60,000 nt of DNA, taken from NCBI RefSeq assembly GCF_029227915.1, contig NC_079877.1, positions 29,663,851 to 29,723,850 on the forward strand, read 5' to 3'. The translations under genes and the position numbers were made by a program. Shown here in pieces: positions 10,445-23,300 of this stretch. The first letter of the stretch is position 1. The number at the start of each line of letters is the position of its first letter. Below the pieces are notes generated by a model. That model saw nothing but the letters and a program-made list of their open reading frames with translations. It was not told the origin of the DNA and searched no databases. Source of the stretch: Hydractinia symbiolongicarpus. Its lineage: Eukaryota; Cnidaria; Hydrozoa; Anthoathecata; Hydractiniidae.

Positions 10445-11226
10445 CTTTCTGATAAGATTATCATCTTTACTGTTGCTATTATTGCTATTATATTTAAAGT
10501 TAGGAATCTTTTTTTACCATCGGTTAGTACAGACTAACAGGTTAAAGTAACAAAGAGAAGGACGGGCGTCGAAACACATAATTGAACCACAAATAACTGT
10601 GTGACCCAGTGCTAAATGCCACGCTGAGCGCATAATTAAGCAATAAACTGCGCCGCGCATCTAGGTTAATAGCCTTAGCACGGTGATAGAGTTTACATAA
10701 CAATGTTATCCTGTCATAGAAAGAAAATCGGTCTATGTTATTATATCGTGTCACTGGGCTGAGCGCTTAGTACAGGCAAACTGTGCTGTACACCCACATA
10801 TGCGTAATAATCGATACTTTATTGCAGCATATGTTTAAATAATAACACAGGAAACGATTTTTATGTATACGTTAAACGCTTGACATACACTACCGCTTAA
10901 ATGTAACTTTACATGTGCACGATATTTATCACCTTGAAACGAACCTTCAGTAGCGTTAGAACTTTAACGAACGTCTATATCTTTTAACAGCTTTCGTGAT
11001 CATTAATACTTTTAAACAATAGCATGAATGTTACATGTAATAACAAAAGAATTCATCAAATCTTATTGTTACGTCATGCGCACATCAATAACAATAGAAA
11101 GCAATTAAGTTAAAAGATATGCAAAGGTTCTTTATTTATGCATGAGATCGTTACACCATGTAAAGTTACATTTAAGCGGTACTATATGTGTGGGACAACT
11201 TATTTCACTTGTGAACTTATTGCTAC

Positions 11227-11379
11227 ATGAGCCGTGCGACGCTAGTCTCGGCTAGTGACTTCTTCTTTGCTATTGTAGATAAAAAAATGAATTTGAAGAG
11301 CTGCATCGCCAAACTGTGCGCGCCTAGAGACGCAAAACCATTGCCTTGGAAAATGCTCTCTGCAATGCTACTCGTTATG
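11227..11379 (+). CDS. MFS exon 1 (N-terminus)
   Basis: Two in-frame ATGs (11227, 11287). The segment from 11287 gives a basic/Cys-containing start and then KPLPWKMLSAMLLVM before donor gtaagg, fitting the Pro-Leu-Pro/Trp lead-in to TM1 in this family. Start choice is open. Confidence 0.7.
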
Positions 11380-14300
11380 GTAAGGAACGTTGTTGATATT
11401 ACTTCATGGTGAGGAGGAAGGGAGTAATCAGAGTCTTCATGATAGCCTTTGTCGGATGGCAGTGCCTTTAGATAATTTTTTGAGAAACAAAACGTCAAAC
11501 AATGGCAATTCTCCAAGAAGAAAAGAAGAAATAATTTTAATTTTAATACTACTAGTTCCCTTTATCATCATATTTTTACACAATATCCGCCACAGATGCA
11601 AACAGAGGTGATCAGACTAGCTTTTACTTTCGCAACATTTTGCATTTTGAAATGATAAAACTAAGTAGTTAACATAGACTTGTCTATAAATGTGCTTTTA
11701 GGCTATATTTTTTAAATACTGAATACACCAATACAATGGCTGTTCAAATACCTGAATCAGCAACGATTTCAATGTTACAATAATAAGCGCAATAGCACCT
11801 TACCTATTGGTGAGATAATAATTTTTTTTTTTAACTGTATCCACATGTTAAAGCCTACTGGGCCATTCCTTATAAAAATTTTAGATATTAAAAACGATGA
11901 ATACGACAATGATCTATGCATTTCTACCCAAATTGGTGAAGGTAAGTTTGTTGAGAGTTTGTTGTAGTTGAATAAAATGTGATTTAAAACATAAGATGTT
12001 ACCTATCTTGTTCTCTATTTGGAAAAATAAATTGTTTTCCCGAAGGCATTTCTCTTAAAAAAGCAACATGTGTACACATGGAATGAGTATTATTTATAAA
12101 GTTCTGCGGGTTTATTCTATTTAATGTATAGTAGGATCCGTAACTTTGAGAAACACCAATGATGATGAGGCTACAAAACAGCAAGGTGTAATAATAACAC
12201 TTGTCTTGGTGATCATGGCTGCATAGATATTTGACTCTCTAAAGACCCTGCAGTGAAACAAAATTCTTCTTGTTACAAGAAATAGACAAAATATATATTG
12301 ACTTTCTTAGACAAACATATCGTAGAAAAGATCACAGGGAAACCAAAAACATCGATAAGACGATAAGTGTTGGAATGGTTGATAGTGGTAACTAACTTAA
12401 AAGTGTGTTCTACTTAGTGAGAACCTTGAGTTGGTGAGCAGGCTTAGAGATTACAAATTTTAAGCCTCTGATTGCATTTATCCAGACGCTTAGATAAGAG
12501 AAGAAGGGAGACCTCATGATTATTCAAGGTTTCACGTAAGAGGGAGTAACAAATAGCTGAAAAGCCATATGCTATGCTTATTTTATTAACGAAAATAAAA
12601 GAAAGCACAAATTTTAATTTTTTGTTTTGTTTTGTCACTCGTGACAGAGAAAACCCTGTTGGGATGGTGAGGGAAGTGCGGTACAGAGGAATGACATGAG
12701 GTGTTGAATTTGGAATCAGATGTTGGAGTTTGTTAAATTTTAAATAGAGATGTGAATCAAAGGAAATCTACCTAATTTAGTGTATGTATGGCCTAATGTA
12801 GTATAAGGAATTATCTATGGAATATGTAAAAATAACATTTTCTTACATCTGGTGTTACTAATGGCTCCTGAATATCATAATAAAATAATTTTTGTTTTTT
12901 TGAAAATGGTGCAAAATTGTATGACCAGTTTTCATGATTTATTTAGTCTTTTGGAACATCAGAAGCTGATACAGGTGAGTGTAATTGTCTTAGAAATGCA
13001 AACAATTATACAGGTTATATAAAAACCATGGTTTAAAGAAACCATTACTTTCGATAATACAAATAAAATGGGTTTCTATACATTTCTGAAATGTTTAAGG
13101 CATTGACATTAAGAAACTCCGAATCTTAGTCGCAATTTCAAAAATTAGTTTTAAAAAATATGCTTTCATTGCTCTGCTTTAAATAGTTTTTCAGTTTCCC
13201 ATGTTTTTCAAACTCACTAAGTTTCTCATATTTCTGAAAGTCAATGATGCTACTTAAGTACTGCTTTTTAGGCCTGTTCCATAAATTCCATTCTAATAGT
13301 GGTTGGAAATCACTTTGTTAAGCAAACTCTTTTATAAAAGTTTGCTATTTCTAGGCAATTCTTGTTCTTTTCCCTACCTTGCAAGAAAAGTTTTACATCT
13401 AAAGTTTACATAGCCTTTTATGTAGTAAATAGAAAAATGCCCAAAGCGTTGCAATTTTTTTTTTCAATCTGAATAATTTATGCAAAAGTTAAAGAAAATG
13501 TAAAACAACTAGTTTTATATAGTTTCATTTTTGCTCATCATAAATGTTTTTTGTTAGGCTATTATGCTGGTATCATTGCATGTTCTATGGGTATTGGACA
13601 AACAATCTCCAGGTACTTTTTAATGCACCTAAAGTGCCTGTTACCATTCTTAGTATTTGTATTTAGACGCACGTACAAGAAATGCATTATCCCACCCATT
13701 TCTCGCAGCAAATGATCGCATGTTTTTTTAGTAATTTTATCAATACTTATTACAGATATTTCATAATTTCTAAAATTATCTTTAAATGAATGGATTGTAA
13801 GTGACATCATCAAATTGCATTCTCGTGTCTGTTCAATGTATTTGATTACTTCTTAGGCTGTTTTTATCTGTGTTATATCAAAAATCGCCAAAATAAAATC
13901 CTTTTATATGAATAGTTATTTTTGCGTCTCAACGATGGTGTCAAGTGTAAATCAATAACTGAACCAAATAATTTATAAATCAATTGAGATAGCAGACTTT
14001 TTTGCGTAAATAGGAACTTGGAATGACGTCTATAATAAGGTGTGGAGAAGTGTCTGCTACATAATGTTTTAATGTCAGTGTTTGACCGTCATTTGACCGT
14101 CATTTGACCGGGAAAGATTCGATGACATAGCTCCACAGCTAACGATTAGTTTATAATTAAAATAACCTTAGTTTTGTTTTCTTGACTGTAGTCAGATTCG
14201 TTGTTTAAATGCGCTTGATTGATGTTTCTTTTATTGGTTTGTAGTGGCTTGTTTTTTTAATGTAATGTTAGTCCTTTAACCTTACAGTTTGATGTGGGGG

Positions 14301-17300
14301 TACATTGCAGATGTTAAAGGAAAGAAACCAACCCTCATCGCTTCAACAACTTTGATTATGTTTACCACTTTAGCATTTGGATTTACTAGTAACTTTGATT
14401 GGGCTGTTACTACGCGATTTATGCAAGGATCATCGTTAGGTTAGGTTATGTTTCAATTGAACTATTTTTCTCATACTCAGGATGCTGTTCTTAATCCCAC
14501 AGTGACCTTTTGGGAAGATTAAAATTAGCATTTTGGTTACGCAATTTCTTTCTATCCTCGCCAGAGTCTTTAGCATCACAACCACAAGAGAGCATTTTCC
14601 GTAAAGAAGAAATCTAGAAAGTTAATTTCTACTTTGAAGACAAAAGATTACTATTTTTTATCAATACCATTGTTCCATTATTCTGTTGAAAAAAAAGCTT
14701 TTCTTGGTGTGGCAATTGTGAGTAAAGCTAAGACGTTAGTGCAAAATTTAAAAAGTAAGATGCTTAAAAAGTATAAGAAGTTGGGTACTAGAGAAGTCTG
14801 TAACTGTTATTTAACTAGCAACCTAATCAAACTCTGCAGCCCTGAATAAAGCTTTCCCCTCAAAATAATTTTTCTTTTGTCGAAGTCCTTATATATTATA
14901 AGAAAAATATTGGATAATATCTCAATTTTCTTTCTAAAATTAAGTTAGTTGTTTGATTTTTCTGAAGAAGAAATCAGACACAGTTTAAGAATGAAGTGTC
15001 TTGAAAAAAATAATTTGTTGCTTATATATTAACAATTTTATAATTTCAATTGAAATAATAATGTTTCATTTCTGTAGGCATTTCTCTAATCTCTAAATCC
15101 ATACTTGCAAATGTTTGTGATGATACAAATATGGTGTTTGGCATGTCAATATTATTTTCGACAGCTTCGGTTGGTTTCATTATTGGACCAAGTATAGCAG
15201 GTGCGTTTTTATGAAAATTAATTAATTTGTTTAATTGAATAAAATGAAATGCAATTAGCAAATGAAGTTTTCTTTAGATCTTGCTGTTGTCCTAATATCA
15301 GTTTTAGTGCTAAGTTTTATTATACTTTTTGCTGTAGTTATAGTATGCGCTCTATATCTTTCGATAATGCATAGTCACAAGAAAAGGAATAGTCTGGGTA
15401 GTAATAAAAAGGTACTTCAAAAAACTGGGGTGGCCGAATATAAGGTGACCAATTTTGTAAAAATGGCTACGAAAGGGAGGATTTGACACTCATTAGCTAG
15501 CTAGCTAAACAATTTTACTTAGAAATGGTAGCTCAAGAATTCACGTTTTCATATTTTCTACAGAGTAAGCTAGGTGGATAATTGCAGGATCAGCTTTTGA
15601 CTAAAAACGTGATAAATTGTTTTACCACGTTTCTTAACTAGATTGCTTGATAACCTGTGGTATATAGCTAGTTAGCTATAATTAGAGAATTAATACGTTG
15701 TTTTTTTGGAGAAAGTGTGTTGTTTTTGTGGTTAACCAGCTGCCAAAACTAGTTCTTGTATTTATATCTGCTTAAAGGATACAGCTGCCATTATTTAGCA
15801 AAAAGGTTAAATCAAAATATATTTTTTATGCTTTTACATACATATATATACCTTAAGAATATCACATGTCACATTCACGACGTAAGATACCAGAAAATGT
15901 CCAGAAATTAATCTCAAAATCGTTTCTTGCCTTAATTTAACTAAAATACAGACTGCCCAGCACGTAGTAATAACAAGTACAATACCTGCCATGGCCAAAA
16001 CAGTTGTAACATTAATTTTCACCAAATGTACCAAATAATTCCTAAAATATAATTCAATTAATTAAAACAATGTTTAAGGAATGCTTTTTAAATACCACTC
16101 TGTATATAATTTTTTTAGAGACAAAAAGTTAAATACCACCCTGTTGCCCTATTTAACAAAAATAATCATAAATATGGGTAAGAAATATAATGTTACTGCC
16201 ACAAAATGCACTGTGGATTTTCTGCAGTAAAGCCTCTCTCTGTTTTCATTTGGTGCCCTTGAAAGTAGTCTGGGTACTAGAAAATCTAGGAACCCGAGTT
16301 GTTTGCCGGGAACGGAGCGCTATGACACGAGCTTTTTCCTATGAATTTTAATAAAGTCAATTTGAATGTGTCAGTGTTTCAGTGGAAGCATAGAGTTATT
16401 CAATATATTATTACATCAAATATTAACTATTTTATAGGTTTTTTGGCATTCCCGTCTGAACAATATCCAGATACATTTCCTGAAGGTTAGCAATTGTATG
16501 CATCCGAATTCTGAAATAGTTCGTTTGTTCAAAAAATTTGCGCTGAAACACAAAGGAAAACATTTGATGCTTTATCTTATTTTTTGTAGATTCTGTTTTT
16601 GGAAGATTTGGTATTCTTCTACCAAATTTAGTTCTTGCAATCGGTTTTGCAATTGGCGTCTTTCTTCTAGTATTATTTATTCCAAATGAATCCAGGTATA
16701 AATGAACATTATACTTGTTTAATATAGTATTGCTTAAAGTATTTATAGTTAAATTACACAAAAACCGTCACTCAAAGATATTGAAATATTAAATAAATAA
16801 ATCTTAAATTCATTGGTTTATTTTGTAATGTTTGTTGTTAGATTATAATTTACTGCTGTCAATTAAACAGCGGTAATGAAATAATATGCAACAGTAGACA
16901 GTATACTTGTACTTAAAAACGAAACACCAATCATCGTCATCGTCATTAAAGAAAAGTCTGATGACATGACAAAAAAACTTTTGTGAAAACTATTTCGCAG
17001 ATATTTCTATTATCAATGTAATGTATGAAGTTGCACAATTTCACATTTAAGAAAGGTTGTCATTAAAAGAATTTTTAAAAAAATGAGTTGGAACATTTTT
17101 GCGCAAGTAAAGCAATGCACGTAGCTCATTAAGTGACATAAGCACTCCAGGTTTCAGACGTACTAAGCATAAACACTCGGCAAGGCAGAACTGTGTTTTC
17201 TGGAATCAAGAAAATGGAATATACGGGTTCTTTACTTTGCCGTATTGGTGGCGTAATTTATTCTTTTTCATTAATCAATGCCACAAATTCAGGAAAAGTT

Positions 17301-20300
17301 GCCTATCAAAAACCCTGGGAATGGTATTCCCCGCAACCTAGATGAAGTTACTGAAACACTCAAGATATTATAATGTATGTTTCTACAGAACCATTTCAAA
17401 ATTGATGTTCACATCTGTACACTATCTATAGATTTTGTGAAGAGACATGCGATATAAAACTTCTTAAGTGATAATGAAATATCGGAAGACGCATAGATCA
17501 CCTATACGTCTTATAATTTATCATCTAGAAATGATGAGAATGAAAATGAAAGAACACCATTATTCGAATCTTTAACTCACAGCCAAGGGAATTTAACTGA
17601 TCGTGCAACTGAAGTAAAAACGCAAAGCTCACTTGTGAAGTTTAAATTACAAACGAGAGATGGAGGTCAAAAGCGTGGCTGGAAGGCATGGTTAGCTAAA
17701 ATAAAAACATATAAGCTAATAAAATTACTTTGGTAAGATTATCTTTATTTATATTTTCAAGTTTTCTATCATTCTTCAGATCAAGACAATTTAAAAGAAG
17801 TAGAACGTCTTCTCTCTGAGGAGGAACTTAATTATTTTTCAATAAACAGATGTTTTGTTATCCCTTCTGGTGCGGGGTCTGTATATATACGAGATAGCCA
17901 CGGGCTTTTACAGGCCAGCCCAGCTACGTCACAAGCAATTTCAACAAATTGTTCTAGTTTGAAAAACACTGCTTTTGTAAAAAAAACCGGAGTCTAAAAG
18001 CGCTTTTTGGTGAAATTTAGGCTCTCCAAAGTTAATAACTCGTTCAAAAAGTCTCTCCGCAAATTTTCCGAAGTCTGAAATTTTTGGTGATGTTACGGGG
18101 CACCAAACCAGCGCAAAATCACCCAAACACAGTTTTGTGTCATCGTACACCCACTTAGCGTGAACATAATGCATTTGCGACATATCTAATGCTTAGAATA
18201 CTTTCCTATGCTAAACTAAAGTCAACAGCCTGGGGGGATACCCAGGGGTCCAGGAACAGGGTCAGCGCCTTCCTAACAGCTTAGTGGTATGCCCACGAGG
18301 TCCAGGAAGGGGGCAGCGTTTTTCTGGACGCCAAAATGGAAGTTTGGGCTTTTTTCTATCAAATGAGCCTGAATTAGGCATCTAGTTTGTTTTTGTTCTT
18401 GAGTTTTGGTCAATTGAAGTTAGAATAGAAGTTGTGTCAAGATTGAGCTTTTTGACAAACGGACTGCACCATCAATGTTAATTTGTAACTGTTAGGAACT
18501 GACAGTATATTGCATTTTTGATTTAATTACATTTAAAATATATTTGTCTTCTTCATATGCACCATTGCAACAAAAACTACGACAAGAATGTGAATTATGG
18601 GAAAAGACGTGTAAAAACATTGATGGGGGATGATTTTATCGTTTTTTGTCTTCATTCAATCTCCGCGGGCTTTGCGAAGGGATATTGTTTGACTTGTAAA
18701 TCCTTTTCGGCAGTACTTTTTGCAACTCCCGATGAAACACAGACTTATCATCTTAATATACTTTATCCTTTATTTTTTAACAAATAATTTTGTTTTTCAA
18801 CATGCTTTTTCATTTTCAACAAAGGTATTTTCAAATTTTAAAAAGAGTTTTAGAAGAACTTAGTTCTCTATATAAGTCGGTTTGCTTATAACACTTGTTC
18901 CTTAAAATATTTATCCTTTATAAAAAAAGTGTGTTTCACTTTTAATGTTGCTCTTAAATGCAGATGGAATCAGCGTTTCTATATAACATATATTGTCGGT
19001 TTTTAAAAGGACTTTATGGGAGGGTTGCTTATACTAAAACAAAAAAATCAAGATCATGTAGCAACATTTAATTTTATTCTCAGATTTGTGCGCACTTTTA
19101 ATGTTTATGTCAGCGTAAGAACAGCAATATAAATTTCTATGGCGTCCTTTGTTATTTCTTTCTTTCTCTTTCTAAGTTGTGAAGCAAGGCTACTGAAGCT
19201 TCACAAATTTAGTCCGAAACGTCTTTATTGAATTTTCTTATAAACGTCTCGTAAACTTTCTTTGCTTGAGTTATATTATATTGCCTACATTGGGAGAATT
19301 ATTAAAGCTTCCGGGCTTTTTGTTTACAATATAATTTCGTTTTTTTTAGCATGAAAGATTACGCACAAATCAATTTGGTATACTTCGTTAGTGGAGTCAC
19401 CAAACTTGGAAGTCATGAATTACTTCCACTGTTTTTGGCTAGTTCTGCTGAGTATCGTAAGTAACATTTGAATAAATCGCTTTGTTATTCTTATTAAATA
19501 TCCAGAAATATTGTTCAAACTTTCCCCGAGGTTAAATCTAACTAGACGTAAAAAACAGAAATTAGAACTTTACTCGTTAAACATTGTTGCCTACACTTTT
19601 AGATGGTATGGGCTTCTCTACGTCAAAAATTGGACTAACACTTTTAATGGTGTCGTTGTGCTTCCTTCCGACTCAGCTGACAATCGTACCCAAAGTAAGT
19701 TAAGGTTTTTAAAATATGATTTGACTAAAGCAGATTTTACATGGACCCGAAATGAGATTTTAAACCACAATAATATTTCGTATGTTTGCATACGATTTTA
19801 AATATAAGGGTTGTGTGAACTGCGCATGCGCCGTATCTTTGTAGACAAGCGGACTGACTTTTTGAAAATGCGCAATAGCTTTTTACGCATGCGCAATAGC
19901 GTTGTACTCATGGGAAATAATTTTATTTAGGGTAAATAGTGTCTACATAAATATTTAGGGACAAAATGACATATCATTCGGTCATTTATTTCACCACAAA
20001 TCATGTCAACATATATAAAGACTACATAAATGTCCAAAATGAAACTTTTATCTGGCTTTCGAACCAGAATATTCTTTTAAAAGCCGACTAAGGAAAACAA
20101 GAAAATCTGCATAGTTTATACGGAAGAAACATTGTGTACTTAGATACTCGTGCATTGTGTAAACGATTTTATTAAATATTATGACAATACATTTCGAGAA
20201 AGTATTTTATCATCAGGTATAAAAATATCATAAATATTGTCTCGCATTTAAAGCCACTTAATGAACAATATGACATACAATTGAAGATTAATAGTTAACA

Positions 20301-23300
20301 CGCGAATTCTATATTCATCCAATTCGGTTTAATTACGTTAATATTAAATGCCTATAACAGAATTGTATGAGCTACAGCCGGTGACGACACAGCAAAATTT
20401 GCACGTCCTGCAAAATATCACTCCAATGACATAATGATTACCTACGAGATAACCATTGCGTTTGTGCTTTTTATGCGGCTGAGTAAATGACGGTTGTTTG
20501 ACCTACAAAATACGGTACACATCGCGAACACGTAATTCTATATACAACACCGCCTTTGAGATTTCTTTCCACATTTCAACTTTATGATGGTAATAGTTTT
20601 CCCATTTTCTTGAGGGTAGTAATAATTTTAGGTTAATAATCTAAGCTAACCTTCAAAATTCTCAGATACTCTTCCTCTATAGTGTGCAAAAAAAACCACC
20701 ATTTTGTTCTTATTTTCTTCTTCTTCTTTTTTCATCTTTTTTAACGTATATATGTTTATTTATGGTTTTTAATACCATCAACTATGAATTGTAAGGTTCG
20801 CGGTTCAATCCCCACACTAGCCCAGCTGATGAGACGTGATACAGCTTGTCCTAGGATGTGCATATATGCTTATTTATATAAATAACTGCTCAAAATTTCA
20901 TTTTGATCTTTTAGTTCAAATTGACATCAAAATGAATCTTTTTTCGTCCTAACTTATGTACACATTTAAAGATAAGACAAGAGACCGAAATGAATTTTTT
21001 ATTTCACCTCCGAACTAAAACATACCTAAAGAAAAGAAACAAACGTATATATTCATCGGCCATGAAAAAGACCTATGATAGATTTCATAAAAGATTTACA
21101 AGAGAAAACAAAATGCAACTTTTACGTGTATACTTTATTTTAGAGAATTTTAAGACAAAAAAACTGTTGTAAGCCTAAATAAAATAATTGTCTAGTCGGC
21201 AGTTGTATAATATAAGTAAAGTTATATAAAAACCAGGTAATTGGCCAGTGGATATCCACTTGGTTAGAGAGGCAAGCATATAAAGATATAAAGTAATAAC
21301 GAATTGAGTACATGCAAAGCAATTTTTCGGAGTTCCATATGCGGTTGCTACTTTTGTATAGACCTGAATACGCTGATTGAAATACTGTATAGTTTTTTAA
21401 CGACGTCATTAACGCGTTTGTTTCAAAACGGTTAGGTCGGTGAAAAAACTTTGTCATGCGCTCCTTTTTACCCTTCCAGACTCCCGAATAATGTTTCACT
21501 TGATACATGTGCTTCCACTTTCTGTCACAGACATACATAAAAACAGCAGGTGTAGAGTATTAGTGCATTAGACTAGCTGAACGACCCGTGGAAAATACTG
21601 AATTTAGAAAAATGGTATTACAACAATAATCTTTATATCCAAAGAAGTTTATTTTGAGAAATTTGTTTGCACGCTGCAAATATTGTGTGCAGTTTGAAAC
21701 ACTGAGTAAAATAATGTAGAAGATCGCGTGCTTTCGATGAACGGTTTAGAAAATATTGGAATTTAAAACATTTTTAATAAAGTGATGCACCCGTCTGTTT
21801 TCATATACTTATATTTATACATTCCGTTAAGTGCTTTTTGACTTTAGCGGCATTTTTAAAAACGTCGATTGACTGTTCGTGTTAAAGTAAAATAATTATG
21901 TAATGTATTGTTAATTTCTTTTATTTGCATGTTTAGGTCATAAGACGATACGGATCGAGAAAGGTAAGTGTAAAGCGTGACTTAAGAACAGGAAAAGTCC
22001 TTATTTAAGATTTCTTTTGTAGTTTATGTGGGTGTCTATTAGATATCCAAGATGATTGATATGTTGTTTTTGTTTTCCTTGCTGATAAACGTTCACTAGG
22101 TTACAAGTCACTAAAGTGAAAAATCAACATCTCTTTTCGTAGTCCTTTCAACGCTCTAAATGGAAGTGACCTTTTGCTATCTTTCTATTTATTGTCATTA
22201 TGCTTAATACTTTCCTTCAGTTTACTTTTTGTTCTTTCTCTATTTACTAATCTCATTGTATGTAGCTACTTCTTATTGTGTTTAAGGCTCTTATTGGAGG
22301 CAATCTTTTGTTTGCATTCATATGTCCATGGACACCCATTATTAATATTATTTCCAACAGGTATGTGATTCGTAGCAATCCATTTCCAAACCTTTTTACA
22401 CATTTTATTTTTCTTCGTCGTCCGCTACTTAGATGGTGGTACTTATTTTAACTACCTAATCATTTTTATGGTATCATTGCAATGAAATAAAATAACATTC
22501 TTGTAATAATTATGTGACATCAGGATTAAAAAATGTATCTTTTTTCATTGGGGTTTAACCTTGCACATGCTGTGTATAATTTGTCACCCAGTAAATCCTT
22601 GAGAGGAACACAACTCTATTTGCGTTGTGAATGGCTGGAGGTGTTATTCAAGTTTTAGATTTATGTGGTATGACGAATAAATTATGCCAGAAATAAAATA
22701 ACGTGCCATAATTGGATTTCGATTGCGATTCAATTATCACTTTCTTAGTAGATGTCTTGGCAGCAATAAAAAGTTTATTTGCATTTTGAAGAAGGTAGAA
22801 ATAATTGAGTGCCTTTGCATATTGACCACCACAAATTGACATTTCAGCATATTTAAACACATTTGCTAAATATACTTGGTAAGTTTTATAGGTAGGATTG
22901 GGAGAACATCGTTCAATATTTCTTTGTGAAAAGACTCATTTAAAGATTTTGCGCTTCCATTTTAATGAATTTGTTAACACTAGAAAACTAAATATATATT
23001 CAATAAGCATTTAATTTTCTTTTTAAACTGATATGTTACTCGACATTTTTTATGTTTGTAGAACTGCTGCGTGGATGGCCGTGGTGTTTGTTTCATTTTT
23101 GCAAAGAATATTTATGACAATTGGCTTAGTTGCAATTAACATTCTGATCAATAATTCAGTTTCACCAGACCTTTTGGGATCGGCAAATGGATTTTCAATG
23201 ATTTTCTTCTCGCTGGGAAGGTAACTGCTGCATATATTTATTGTATCAAACTGTCCAAGTAGTTATAATATAAAGTAATACTTGTACATCGAGCCAAATT

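Larger units (their letters stand above)
9540..10800 (+). repeat. Segmental duplication of the MFS gene 3' end (upstream copy)
   Basis: Colinear with 22985-24070, including intron, the last two coding exons, 3' flank ('gataagattatcatctttac') and adjoining repeat sequence. It lies in front of the intact gene in the same orientation. An extra internal duplication adds a second, partial last exon. This could be the remnant of a tandem paralogue whose body was lost, or a displaced 3'-end duplication. Confidence 0.9.

Noticed and set aside
21140-21538. 132-codon minus-strand frame in an MFS intron
   Set aside because: No recognised motif, no supporting splice pattern, and typical intron composition.
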